Shown here piece after piece: positions 34,605-42,915 of a stretch of 64,000 nt of DNA (the stretch's first letter is position 1; every line of letters starts with the position of its first letter). The notes beneath the pieces are model-generated. The model saw only the letters and a program-made list of their open reading frames with translations. It was not told where the DNA came from and did no database searches. Source of the DNA: Rubrobacter tropicus (lineage in GTDB: Bacteria > Actinomycetota > Rubrobacteria > Rubrobacterales > Rubrobacteraceae). Where the stretch lies: NCBI RefSeq assembly GCF_011492945.1, contig NZ_CP045119.1, forward strand, positions 1,736,001 through 1,800,000, written 5' to 3'. The position numbers and the translations under genes are program-made.

Positions 34605-34785
34605 GCTTGTCAGCACGCTTCGCCCTATGGGCTCAGCTTTCAGCCATCAGCTTTCAGCCATCAGCTGCGCAACGACCGACCGGGCGGCGCCAGGCGCAAC
34701 GGTTCGAGTGTCAGAAGACATAACGTGTACGGACGACTTTCTGATAGCTGACCGCTGAAAGGCGCGAAGCGCCGTGCTGACAAGC
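34605..34785 (+). repeat. 181-bp palindromic composite of the heptad family
   Basis: GCTTGTCAGCAC (34605-34616) is perfectly inverted at 34774-34785. Inside, AGCTTTCAGCCATCAGC repeated twice faces GATAGCTGACCGCTGAAAG on the other side, around a ~75-base unique middle (GACCGACCGGGCGGCGCC region). It occupies the centre of the 382-base gap 34446-34827; the rest of that gap holds an upstream flank of the protease gene and no gene I can support. Confidence 0.75.
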
Positions 34786-34827
34786 GGAGGCGAAGCCGGA
34801 GCGTGCGCGACGACCGAAGGGAGGAGC

Positions 34828-35118
34828 CTACGGATCTCTGTTTTCGGCGCTTTCGAGGCCGTCCAGGATGGGGCCTAGCTCTTCGTCGCGGACGGCTTCG
34901 TATTGTTCCAGGGTGTCGGACTGGCGGGCGAGGTCGGCGAGGCGGGCCGTGAGGCCGGTGCCGGTCTTGGCGGCCAGGGTGCGCCAGGCGAGGAGGCGGT
35001 GGGGGCGGTCCAGGTTTGGGTTCGCGGGTGCGGTTTCGAGGAGGACTTCGAGGGCGGCGTGGAGGGCTTCCGCTTCCTGGAGGGAGAGGTCGAGGCGGAC
35101 CGGGCGGTCTTCGGCCAC
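34828..35118 (-). CDS. 96-aa protein of unknown function
   Basis: 96 aa, GTG start one base after the stop of the HTH gene upstream. All-helical by appearance (LDLSLQEAEALHAALEVLLE, RLLAWRTLAAKTGTGLTARL, DTLEQYEAVRDEELGPILDG), acidic, no motif known. It may act with the HTH protein encoded before it. Confidence 0.65.
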   Translation of the reverse strand: MAEDRPVRLDLSLQEAEALHAALEVLLETAPANPNLDRPHRLLAWRTLAAKTGTGLTARLADLARQSDTLEQYEAVRDEELGPILDGLESAENRDP

Positions 35119-35119
35119 G

Positions 35120-35467
35120 CTAGCGGACTTTTTCGAGGTAGATACGGTCCTGGGTTATGACTACTTGCAGGTCTTCCGGGGAGCCGCGCAGGTAGCCGCG
35201 CCACTCGCGGTCGAAGACGTCCGAGTCGCGGGCGTCCGTCTTTAGCAGGATGCCGTCCGCGGTCTCGTCCAGGACGGCCGGGTGCTCGGAGAGCTGGCCG
35301 CGGCGGACAGGGTCGCGACGGTAGATGGAGTTTCGGGAGCGGAAGCTCTGGACGCTCGACGGCGTCGTGTTCAACTCCTGGGCGATCCAATCGTCCCCCC
35401 GCCCGTCTTCTACCCAGCGCCGGATCTTCGACGCATGCGGCTTTAGCGCGACCCTTCTGTTTCCCAA
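35120..35467 (-). CDS. small protein with a possible helix-turn-helix
   Basis: 115 aa from TTG 35467, with GGGGG just upstream; an ATG at 35557 would add 30 residues. Residues 12-45 (ASKIRRWVEDGRGDDWIAQE, NTTPSSVQSFRSRNSIYRRD) look like a helix-turn-helix of the type seen in short actinobacterial proteins with SVQSFRSRN. The C-terminal half (VFDREWRGYLRGSPEDLQVV) is beta-rich. Family not recognised. Confidence 0.6.
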   Translation of the reverse strand: MGNRRVALKPHASKIRRWVEDGRGDDWIAQELNTTPSSVQSFRSRNSIYRRDPVRRGQLSEHPAVLDETADGILLKTDARDSDVFDREWRGYLRGSPEDLQVVITQDRIYLEKVR

Positions 35468-35553
35468 GTCCCCCTGCTCCTTCGACGGATTTCGTCTTCT
35501 AGTCCATATGTACCACTTTTTGTTACGCGACGCCAGATGCATCTTGCACGGGG

Positions 35554-35994
35554 TCACGCCTGGGGCAAGATCCCCGCGGTCATCCAGAGCACCAGGAGAC
35601 CGCGCACGGTCCAGAGGGCGGTCCGGATCCAGTTGGTGCGCACGAGAAAGCGGTGGGAGGCCGGGCGGAACCCCTGTCCCAGAACGCCGTGCTGGGGCGA
35701 TTGCAAGAACGCGGTCGAGAGCCAGATCGCGCCTAGCAGCGCGAGCCCGATCAGGGCCAGGGATGGCGAAACGCCCTGCGGCGGCCTGATCACCAGGACG
35801 ACCGCGGTCGCCGCCTCGACGAGCATCGGGGGGCCGACTACGAACCCGGTGAGCCGTGAGTGGGCCGTCGAGTAACCGGCGAAGCCTTCGGTTCCGACCC
35901 GTCCGAAGAGGGGGTAGTGGACAACCTGGACGAACCAGATCACACCCACCATAAAGATCGTCGCCGCCAGGTGCGCGAGCAGGACGACCTCCAC
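35554..35994 (-). CDS. four-helix membrane protein of unknown function
   Basis: 146 aa, ATG start. Four membrane helices with a conserved-looking first helix and loop (TIFMVGVIWFVQVVHYPLF, GYSTAHSRLTG, PQHGVLGQGF). The His residues in WFVQVVHYP and STAHSR resemble DUF1772-like membrane proteins. Last-but-one gene in the deacetylase-SDR-renalase-like operon; separated from the oxidoreductase by 7 bases. Confidence 0.65.
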   Translation of the reverse strand: MEVVLLAHLAATIFMVGVIWFVQVVHYPLFGRVGTEGFAGYSTAHSRLTGFVVGPPMLVEAATAVVLVIRPPQGVSPSLALIGLALLGAIWLSTAFLQSPQHGVLGQGFRPASHRFLVRTNWIRTALWTVRGLLVLWMTAGILPQA

Positions 35995-36001
35995 TTCAGC
36001 C

Positions 36002-37003
36002 CTACCCCGCGCGGCCGAGCAGCCTGTCGGCCGCCGCCAGCCCGGAGAGCGCTGCCCCCTCCACCTTCGGCTGCCCGAAGCCGTCGCCGCAAAAGACGAG
36101 CGGCGGGTCTTCGGAGGCGACCAGGCAGGGCTCGTCGTGGGACGACGTAACCCAACTGTAGCGCCACCGGGCGAGCGAGGTCTCCACCGTCGCGGAGGCG
36201 AGGTCCGCGCCCAGTTGTTCTGCGGCCAGGGAGAGGAGGGCTTCGGTGATGCTCTTTTCGTCTTCTTCGTAGTGCTCCCTCGACCATCCGGGGCCGGCGT
36301 GGATCGTGACGCAGGGGCGTTCCGAGATCCCTTTCATGGCGTTGTCCCCGATCCAGTCCAGGGGCTCGTCCTTGATCTGGACTCCCCCCGGCTCCGGCAC
36401 CGGCGAGGGACGATCGAGCAGGGCCATCACCGCGAGGCAAGGGTCGTAGGTCACGTCTTCGAGCTGCCGACGAGCCCCGTCCGAGAGTGCGTAGTTGCCC
36501 GATCGGGCCAGCGCGAGGGATTGCGGGACCGGGGCCGTCAGCAGCAGGGCGCCGCCCGTGGCCGTCCCGCCCGATTCGCAGGTGACCGTCCATCCGGCGT
36601 CTACTTGCTCCACCTTCACGGCCCGTTCCCCGGTCCTGACGTCGAGGCCGCGGGCTAGGTGCTTCGGGATGGAGGTCATGCCCTCCGCGCCGCGGTAGCG
36701 GGGGTGGCCGTCGGGGTCTCTAGGGCCCTCGGCGTTCGCGAAGCCGCGGGACCACTCTGCGGCGGCTCCGGAAGAGAGCCAGCCGTCCACGATCTCCCCG
36801 AACCTGTCGTCGCGGACCGTGAAGAACTGGGCCCCGTGGTCGAAGCTTGCCCCGCCGAAACGGCGGGTCGCCATCCGTCCGCCCACGCCCCGGCCCTTAT
36901 CCAGGACGGTTACGCGCCAGCCGGCCTCTTGCAGCTCGCGGGCCGCGAGCAGGCCCGAGATGCCGGCCCCGACGACCACGCAAGAGTTCGGGTTGTCAGG
37001 CAT
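36002..37003 (-). CDS. renalase-like FAD-dependent oxidoreductase
   Basis: 333 aa. The dinucleotide-binding start VVVGAGISGLLAARELQEAG, LDKGRGVGGRMATRR and FDHGAQFFTVRD are typical of renalase-like flavoproteins; the C-terminal FAD motif is LVFCGDGFGQPKVEGAALSG. Bacterial relatives oxidise dihydropyridine isomers of NAD(P)H. Substrate is inferred only. Cytosolic; no signal peptide. Confidence 0.85.
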   Translation of the reverse strand: MPDNPNSCVVVGAGISGLLAARELQEAGWRVTVLDKGRGVGGRMATRRFGGASFDHGAQFFTVRDDRFGEIVDGWLSSGAAAEWSRGFANAEGPRDPDGHPRYRGAEGMTSIPKHLARGLDVRTGERAVKVEQVDAGWTVTCESGGTATGGALLLTAPVPQSLALARSGNYALSDGARRQLEDVTYDPCLAVMALLDRPSPVPEPGGVQIKDEPLDWIGDNAMKGISERPCVTIHAGPGWSREHYEEDEKSITEALLSLAAEQLGADLASATVETSLARWRYSWVTSSHDEPCLVASEDPPLVFCGDGFGQPKVEGAALSGLAAADRLLGRAG

Positions 37004-37009
37004 CGCACT

Positions 37010-37762
37010 CTAGCCTTTCGCCGAGCGTCGGACGGGGGGACGTAAAGTGGAGAGGCCGCCGTCGACGCCGAGGGTCTGGCCCGTGATCCAGCCAGCGTCG
37101 GGACCTAGCAGGTAGGCGATGGCCCCGGCGATGTCCTCCGGCTCGCCCAGCCTTCCGAGCGGGTGCAGGTCCAGGGACGCCTTTCTGGCCGTTTCGCTGC
37201 GGGTTACGTTCTCCGTCATCCGCGTCTGAACGAGGCCGGGCGAGACGACGTTGAAACGCAGCCCCCGCGCGACGTATGAGGCGGCCGCCGAAAGGGCGAG
37301 GCCGGCCACGCCCGCCTTCGCCGCGGCTATCGCCTCGTGGTTCGCAAGCCCGACCCGGGCGGCGACGGAGGAGAGCAGGACGACGGAGCCGCCGTTTGGC
37401 ATGTTTTTCGCCGCCGCCCTGACGGTGTTGAAGGCGGTCGTGAGGTTCTGGGAGATCTGGTGCGCAAACTCCTCGTCCGACGTCATGTGGGCCGGCTTGA
37501 GCAGGAACGAGCCCACGCAGTTGGCCGCGCCCGCGACGGGGCCGTTCTCCTCCACCGCTTTGGAGAACAGGTCACCCACGGCGCCCGCGTCCGTGGCGTC
37601 AAGGGCAAAGTACGGAGCGTCGAGTTCGTCGGCGAGTTCTTTCAGGCGTCCCTCGTCGCGGGCGGCGAGGATCGGGGTCGCGCCTTCGCTAGCGAGGCGG
37701 CGGCAGAGCGCGGATCCGATACCGCCCGTCGCCCCTAGTACGACGTGGGTCGCGTTATCCAT
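37010..37762 (-). CDS. SDR family protein lacking the catalytic Tyr
   Basis: 250 aa. The Rossmann start VVLGATGGIGSALCRRLASE and the C-terminal SPGLVQTRMT and GWITGQTLGVDGG are classical SDR. The catalytic YxxxK is changed: NHEAIAAAKAG keeps the Lys, but Ile stands where Tyr should be. The Ser in LLSSVAA remains. It may be a non-canonical or inactive reductase. It overlaps the deacetylase gene by 8 bases and precedes the FAD enzyme gene. Confidence 0.85.
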   Translation of the reverse strand: MDNATHVVLGATGGIGSALCRRLASEGATPILAARDEGRLKELADELDAPYFALDATDAGAVGDLFSKAVEENGPVAGAANCVGSFLLKPAHMTSDEEFAHQISQNLTTAFNTVRAAAKNMPNGGSVVLLSSVAARVGLANHEAIAAAKAGVAGLALSAAASYVARGLRFNVVSPGLVQTRMTENVTRSETARKASLDLHPLGRLGEPEDIAGAIAYLLGPDAGWITGQTLGVDGGLSTLRPPVRRSAKG

Positions 37763-38678
37763 GGGTGAGTCCTCTCTGTGGTTGGGCCATCTTCGCGGCC
37801 CGCTGGATGCTCGCGAAGTGGACGTCGACTATGTCCCCGACGTCTTCCGAGTAACCGCCGGCCATCGTCACCGCTACCGGAACGTTACGCTCCCGGCAGC
37901 CTTCCAGGACCAGCCGGTCGCGCTCGGCGAGTCCCGCCTTCGATACCGAGAGGCGGCCGAGGCGGTCGCCCTCGAAGGGATCGGCGCCCGCGAGGTAGAT
38001 CGCCAGGTCCGGCCTCGACTCCTCCAGCGCCCGTTCGAGGCCGGAGCGGAGGGCGTCGAGATACTCGCCGTCGTCGGCGCCGTCCGGGAGGGGGGCGTCG
38101 AGGTCGCTGCGCTCTTTATGAAAAGGGAAATTCTTCTCGCCGTGGATCGAGAACGTGAAGACCGTCGGGTCGCCTTGCAGGATGGCCGCCGTCCCGTTCC
38201 CCTGGTGGACGTCCGTGTCGATGATCACCACCCGCCCGGCGCGGCCCGCGGCCTGCACGGCGCGGGCCGCGATGGCGGAGTCGTTGAAGACGCAGTAGCC
38301 CTCCCCGCGGTGGGCGAAGGCGTGGTGGGTGCCGCCGGCGAGGTTAGCGGCGAAGCCCTCTTCGAGCGCGGCGAGGCAGGCGCCAAGCGTGCCGCCCGAG
38401 GCCCTGCGGGAGCGCTCCACCATCCTCTCCGACCAGGGGAAGCCGATGCGCCGGATCTCTTTGCCCGTCAGGGCGCCGGACGCGACGCGGTAGAGGTAGC
38501 CGCGGTCGTGGGCGCGCAGGATCTCCTCGTCCGTGACGGCCTCGGGCTGCCGCAACTCGCCGGGCCCGCAGACGGAAGAGGCTTCCACGCGCTCGCGCAG
38601 CAGCGAGTACTTGGTCATCGGAAAACGGTGCCCCTCGGGCAGGGGCAGCACGAAATGGTCGCTGTAGAAGACCTTCAC
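37755..38678 (-). CDS. histone deacetylase-like amidohydrolase
   Basis: 307 aa, of the HDAC/AcuC/acetylpolyamine amidohydrolase superfamily: GGTHHAFAHRGEGYCVFND (active-site His pair), IIDTDVHQGNGTA (zinc ligands), SIHGEKNFPF and YLAGADPFEGDRLGRLSVS. It removes acetyl or acyl groups from lysine, polyamine or small molecules. First gene of the operon with SDR, renalase-like and membrane-protein genes. A palindrome (ATGTATTACAT, 38709-38719) lies 31 bases upstream. Confidence 0.9.
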   Translation of the reverse strand: MKVFYSDHFVLPLPEGHRFPMTKYSLLRERVEASSVCGPGELRQPEAVTDEEILRAHDRGYLYRVASGALTGKEIRRIGFPWSERMVERSRRASGGTLGACLAALEEGFAANLAGGTHHAFAHRGEGYCVFNDSAIAARAVQAAGRAGRVVIIDTDVHQGNGTAAILQGDPTVFTFSIHGEKNFPFHKERSDLDAPLPDGADDGEYLDALRSGLERALEESRPDLAIYLAGADPFEGDRLGRLSVSKAGLAERDRLVLEGCRERNVPVAVTMAGGYSEDVGDIVDVHFASIQRAAKMAQPQRGLTHG

Positions 38679-38708
38679 GCTGCTGGAGCCCCGTATCCCA
38701 CCGCCAGA

Positions 38709-38719
38709 ATGTATTACAT
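38709..38719. promoter_or_regulatory. possible operator between divergent genes
   Basis: ATGTATTACAT is a perfect 5-1-5 palindrome between the deacetylase gene and the divergent DUF72 gene. On the minus strand it includes TAATAC, a weak -10. Confidence 0.3.
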
Positions 38720-38755
38720 CGGGGGGAGGTCGTTAGAGATAGCTATTTCAGAAAG

Positions 38756-39604
38756 GTGATGAGAGGCTATGGTAGCATCGCGTTTTCGCGCCCTATGGAC
38801 GATCCCACGCAACAGAGGCTCTTCGCGGAGACGCCCGGCAGCATCTCGCCGCCGGAGCCGGGCCTGTACCTCGGCACCTCGGGCTGGTCCTACGCGGACT
38901 GGGAGGGGACGGTCTACCCGCCGGGGATGCCCGCCGGGTCGCGGCTGGCCGAGTACGTCAAGCGGTACGCGACCGTCGAGATAGACTCCACTTTCTACGG
39001 GACGCCCCGGCCGTCCACCGTCCAGAGGTGGCGCGAGATCTCGCCTGAAGGCTTCCTCTTCGCCGCGAAGTTCCCGCAGGAGATCACGCACGAAAAAAAC
39101 CTCGTCGGCTGCGAACGCGAGACCCGGAACTTTCTCGGCACGATGGCGGGGCTGGGCGACCGTCTCGGACCGCTGCTCCTCCAACTCCCGCCGTCTTTTA
39201 CCGTCGAAGGCCTGGGCGAGCTCGACGACTTTCTCGCAGCCCTGCCAGAAGGCTTCCGCTACGCCGTCGAGGTGCGCCACCGGAGCTGGCTCGGCTCCGA
39301 CTTGACGAAGATGCTCCGGGAGCGCGGGGCGGCTCTCGTGCTGGTCGATTACCCCAGGATGCCGAGGATGGAGGAGGCGACGTCGGACTTCTCCTACGTG
39401 CGCTGGCTCGGGGACCGGCGCGAGTTCCCGTCGGGGCACACGGGCCTCAAGAAGGAGCGCGACGACGACCTTCGCTGGTGGTCGGGAGTCGTCGGACGGT
39501 TTCTTGAGGAGGACAAGACCGTCTTCGCCTACGCCAACAACCACTACCAGAACCACTCGCCGTCCACGCTGGAGAGATTCGAGAAAATCCGGCGCGGCGG
39601 ATGA
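38756..39604 (+). CDS. DUF72 (YecE-like) protein
   Basis: 282 aa from GTG 38756 or ATG 38759 (GAAAGG upstream); ATG 38795 is also in frame. A TIM-barrel protein: YLGTSGWSYADWEGTVYPPG, STFYGTPRPSTVQRWREISP, KFPQEITHEKNL and the C-terminal YANNHYQNHSPSTLERF. The biochemical role of DUF72 is unknown. Its stop overlaps the next gene's ATG (ATGA). Confidence 0.85.
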   Translation: MMRGYGSIAFSRPMDDPTQQRLFAETPGSISPPEPGLYLGTSGWSYADWEGTVYPPGMPAGSRLAEYVKRYATVEIDSTFYGTPRPSTVQRWREISPEGFLFAAKFPQEITHEKNLVGCERETRNFLGTMAGLGDRLGPLLLQLPPSFTVEGLGELDDFLAALPEGFRYAVEVRHRSWLGSDLTKMLRERGAALVLVDYPRMPRMEEATSDFSYVRWLGDRREFPSGHTGLKKERDDDLRWWSGVVGRFLEEDKTVFAYANNHYQNHSPSTLERFEKIRRGG

Positions 39605-40380
39605 GTGCTATCCCGGTTATCTTCAGCACGGGCTCGCTGTATCCGTTCGGGCTGGACCGGGTCTTCGGGTGGGCGGCCGAGGTCGGCTTCGATGGGGTCG
39701 AGGTCATGATGGACGACCGGTGGGATACGCATCAGCCAGACTACTTGAACGAACTCGTTCAGAGGCACGGGGTGCCGATCCTGGCGCTCCACCCGCCGAT
39801 CTATACCGGAGCCTGGCGGCTCGGTAGGGAAGAGACGCTCGTCCGCAGCGCGCGACTGGCGCGCAGGATCTCCTGCCCCCTCGTCGTCGCCCACCCGCCG
39901 CCGCCCGGACTCCCGCTCGCCCGCTGGATGGACGGAGCGCTCACGGAGGCCAGGGCCGAAGGCGTGACGGTAGCCGTCGAGAACATGCCCGCGAACCAGC
40001 CCGGCGTCCTCCAGGTCCGCAGGCAGAGCTGCCACCTGCCGGAGCATCTGAAGGGCATCGGTGCCGTGACCCTCGACACGAGCCACGTCGGGGCGAGCGG
40101 TGTGGATCTGCTAGACGCGCACGCGGCGCTCGTGGGCCAACTGCGCCACGTACACCTGTCCGACTCAAACCTCGTGGTCGGCAAGGACGAGCACAGGCTT
40201 CCGGGCAAGGGGCAACTGCCGCTCCGGCCGTTCCTAGGCGCCCTGGCGGCGGACGGCTACCAGGGGGCGGTCAGCCTGGAGCTCAAGCCGTGGCCGCTCG
40301 GGGCGCCGGACCCGGGGGAGATCCTGGTCCGCACGCGCGCGGCGTTCGGGTTCGTTCGCGGGGCGCTCGGTGGCGGGTAG
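39601..40380 (+). CDS. sugar phosphate isomerase/epimerase-like TIM barrel
   Basis: 259 aa of the xylose isomerase-like AP2 superfamily. Features: YPFGLDRVFGWAAEVGFDGVEVM at the start, metal-binding region VTLDTSHVGASG, then HVHLSDSN (His) and the Glu in AVSLELKPWP. Substrate not determinable. Translationally coupled to DUF72. Confidence 0.82.
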   Translation: MSAIPVIFSTGSLYPFGLDRVFGWAAEVGFDGVEVMMDDRWDTHQPDYLNELVQRHGVPILALHPPIYTGAWRLGREETLVRSARLARRISCPLVVAHPPPPGLPLARWMDGALTEARAEGVTVAVENMPANQPGVLQVRRQSCHLPEHLKGIGAVTLDTSHVGASGVDLLDAHAALVGQLRHVHLSDSNLVVGKDEHRLPGKGQLPLRPFLGALAADGYQGAVSLELKPWPLGAPDPGEILVRTRAAFGFVRGALGGG

Positions 40381-40391
40381 GGCCTCGCTGC

Positions 40392-41535
40392 GTGGGTAGG
40401 GCCGGGAGGCTTGGGGCGGCCGGGTTCTGCGCCATAGCCGTTTCCTTCGGGCCGGCGCGGGCGGGGTACGGACTGTTCCTGCCGCAGTTTCGGGACGAGT
40501 TCGGCCTCTCGATACAGCTCTCCGGGCTCGTCGCGAGCGGGTTGCAGGCGGGATACCTGGTCTCGCTGGTCGCGGTTGGCCTCCTGGTCGCCCGGGTCGG
40601 CGCGAGGGCCCCGATCCTTCTCGGTATGCTGGCGGCCGCCCTCGGTATGGGCATCGTGGCCGGAGCGCCCGGCACGGCGTGGCTCGCGGCCGGGGTGGTC
40701 GTCGCTGGCACCAGCGCCGGGTGGTCGTGGGCGCCCTACAACGACGCCGTCGGCGACGAGGTGCCGCGTCCCTTGCAGGGACGCGTTCTGTCCGTGATCA
40801 GCACGGGCACCACGTTTGGGGTGCTGATCCTGGGCGTTACGGCGTTCGTGGTCGGCGCTTCCTGGAGGACGGCCTGGCTCGCTTTCGCGGTCACCGCGCT
40901 CGTCGCAGGGCCTTGAACCTCCTCGCCGTCCCCGGCCGCACCGCCGCGACCGCGCCTGACGGTGGGAACATCCGGCTGCTGCCGCGGGCGGGGGCAGTCT
41001 CGCTCTTCGCCGTCGCGCTCTCGTTTGGGGCCGTGAGCGCCTTCTACTGGGCGTTCGCCGTCGAGCTCGTCACGCGCTCGGTCGACCTTCCGGTCGCGGC
41101 GGGGCCGCTTTTCTACGCCGTGGTCGGGGTCGTCGGCTTCGTCGGGATGCTGACCGGGGACGCGGTGCGGTACCTCGGGCTGGTGGCCGTGCTGCTGGGG
41201 GTGCTCGCCTCCCTGGCGCTCTCTGCGGGGTTGCTGGCCGTCGCACCGGGGTCTCTGGCCGCGGCCGGTATCTCGGCGGCGCTGTACGGGTCGGCGTGAT
41301 GGCGATGTCGAGCCTGCTCGCGCTCTGGAGCTCTCTGGTCTTCGCGGAGCGGCCTTCGACGGGCTTCTCGGCCACCCTGTTCTTTTTCGGGGCGGGTTGC
41401 GTCGCGGGGCCCGCCGCGCTGGGGGCCGTCGGAGGGAGATTCGGCCTGGAGGCGTCGTTCGCGCTAGCGGCGGCGGTGACGCTCTCGACCGCGGCCTCGG
41501 CGCTCTTCCCGACGGGGGCCCGCGAGCGTGGATGA
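40392..41535 (+). pseudogene. MFS transporter broken by two frameshifts
   Basis: Three consecutive open frames together form one ~380-aa MFS permease: frame 1 to about 40914 (YGLFLPQFRDEFGLSIQLSG, loop LLVARVGARAPI), frame 2 to about 41297 and frame 3 to 41535. Adding one G at the run near 40908 (reading AGALNLLAV) and one at 41290 (reading YGVGVMAMS) restores a single frame with 12 helices. Both sites are G runs, so errors are likely. GTG 40392 is the best start. Cargo unknown. Confidence 0.78.
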
Positions 41536-41571
41536 TAAGCTCCCGGAGGATCGACTTGGAGAGGAGCTTTC

Positions 41572-42675
41572 TTGAGGGATGAACGTCTAGAGAAGCTGGC
41601 GCGGGTACTCGTCGACTACTCGATCGAGGCCCGCGAGGGGGAACAGGTAACGGTTGCGGGCGAGGTCGGGGCGGAGCCCCTGATCAAGGCGCTCTACACC
41701 CGGCTCTTGCAGGTGGGCGCCGTGCCCGTCGTGCAGGCGCAACTGCCGGGGTTGCAGGAGCTCTTCTTTGAGCACGCGCAAGACCTCCACTACCAGACCA
41801 TCCCGTCGATTCGGCGCTTCGTCACCGAGGAGGCCGACGCGCAGATCGCGATCAAAGCCCCCTCGAACACGCGGGCCCTGGCGAACGTCGACCCTGCCAG
41901 GCAACGCGCGCTCGCGGAGCTGAACAAGCCGCTGCAGGAGGCCGTGCTGGAGAAGAACCGCTGGGTGCTCACCCTCTTCCCGACGGAGGCTTTGGCCCAG
42001 GAGGCGAACATGGGCCTCACCGCTTACGAGGAGTTCGCCTTCTCTGCTATGGGCCTTGACGAGGATGACCCGGTCCGCTACTGGCAGGAGAAGCACCCCG
42101 AGCAGGAGCGGCTCAAGGAACGGCTGGAGGAGGCGCGCGAGATCCGGCTCGTCGGCCCTGGGACGGACCTCACGCTCTCGGTCGCGGGACGCACTTTCGT
42201 GAACTCGGCGGGCAGGCGCAACATGCCCTGCGGCGAGGTTTTTACGGGGCCCGTCGAGGACTCCGCCAACGGCCACGTGTACTTCGGGGTCCCGGCCGCC
42301 ATAGGGGGCCGGGAGGTGGCGGGGGTCACGCTGCGCTTCGAGAACGGGAAGGTCGTCGAGGCCGATGCTGAGAAGGGGCGGGAGTACCTGGAGAGCCTGC
42401 TCGACACGGACGCGGGGGCGCGGTACCTGGGCGAGATCGGCATCGGCACCAACTACGGTATCAGGCGCGCGAGCGGCAACGTGCTCTTCGACGAGAAACT
42501 CGGCGGAACCGTCCACCTCGCCATCGGCCGCTCGTACAAGGAGACCGGCGGCAAGAACGACTCTAGCGTGCACACCGACCTCGTCTGCGACCTGCGCGAC
42601 GGCGGCGGGCTCTACGCCGACGGCGAGCTGATCCAGAAAGACGGCAAGTTCTTCGAGTTCGACCTGGGAGGGTAG
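41572..42675 (+). CDS. M29 family aminopeptidase
   Basis: 367 aa, TTG start with GAGAGGAGC upstream. The AmpS/PepS metal peptidase family is recognised from LARVLVDYSIEAREGEQVTV, EIRLVGPGTDLTLSVAGR, NMPCGEVFTGPVEDSANGHV (Glu ligand) and ASGNVLFDEKLGGTVHLAIG with HTDLVCDLRDGG (His, Asp ligands). A dimeric cytosolic exopeptidase with two metals. It ends 3 bases before the next gene. Confidence 0.93.
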   Translation: MRDERLEKLARVLVDYSIEAREGEQVTVAGEVGAEPLIKALYTRLLQVGAVPVVQAQLPGLQELFFEHAQDLHYQTIPSIRRFVTEEADAQIAIKAPSNTRALANVDPARQRALAELNKPLQEAVLEKNRWVLTLFPTEALAQEANMGLTAYEEFAFSAMGLDEDDPVRYWQEKHPEQERLKERLEEAREIRLVGPGTDLTLSVAGRTFVNSAGRRNMPCGEVFTGPVEDSANGHVYFGVPAAIGGREVAGVTLRFENGKVVEADAEKGREYLESLLDTDAGARYLGEIGIGTNYGIRRASGNVLFDEKLGGTVHLAIGRSYKETGGKNDSSVHTDLVCDLRDGGGLYADGELIQKDGKFFEFDLGG

Positions 42676-42678
42676 AGG

Positions 42679-42915
42679 GTGCAGGGCGATACGATGCTGA
42701 GGGTGGACAACGTAAAGGACGAGGACGCCCTTGAGGCCGTCCGCGACGCCCTGGACCGGCTTGGAGTGGACTACAGGTTCGCCCGCGCCGAGCCCAACGA
42801 GGACCGCTTCCCCCAGACGGTGTACTTCTACGTCCCCGACGACTCCGCAGAGACGGTCGAGAACGCCATGCAACCACTCTCCGAGGAGCACGGGTTCGAC
42901 GCAGAGACGCTTTGA
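42679..42915 (+). CDS. 78-aa protein of unknown function
   Basis: 78 aa from GTG 42679 with GGGAGG about nine bases upstream; ATG at 42694 is a shorter option. A beta-alpha-beta order (MLRVDNVKDEDALEAVRDAL, VDYRFARAEPNE, TVYFYVPDDSAETVENAMQP) suggests a ferredoxin-like fold, close to ACT or DUF-type small domains. Stop overlaps the MATE gene by TTGA. Confidence 0.65.
   Translation: MQGDTMLRVDNVKDEDALEAVRDALDRLGVDYRFARAEPNEDRFPQTVYFYVPDDSAETVENAMQPLSEEHGFDAETL

Noticed and set aside
40392-41535. Three separate short membrane-protein genes
   Set aside because: They join into one MFS protein after two single-base corrections at G runs.
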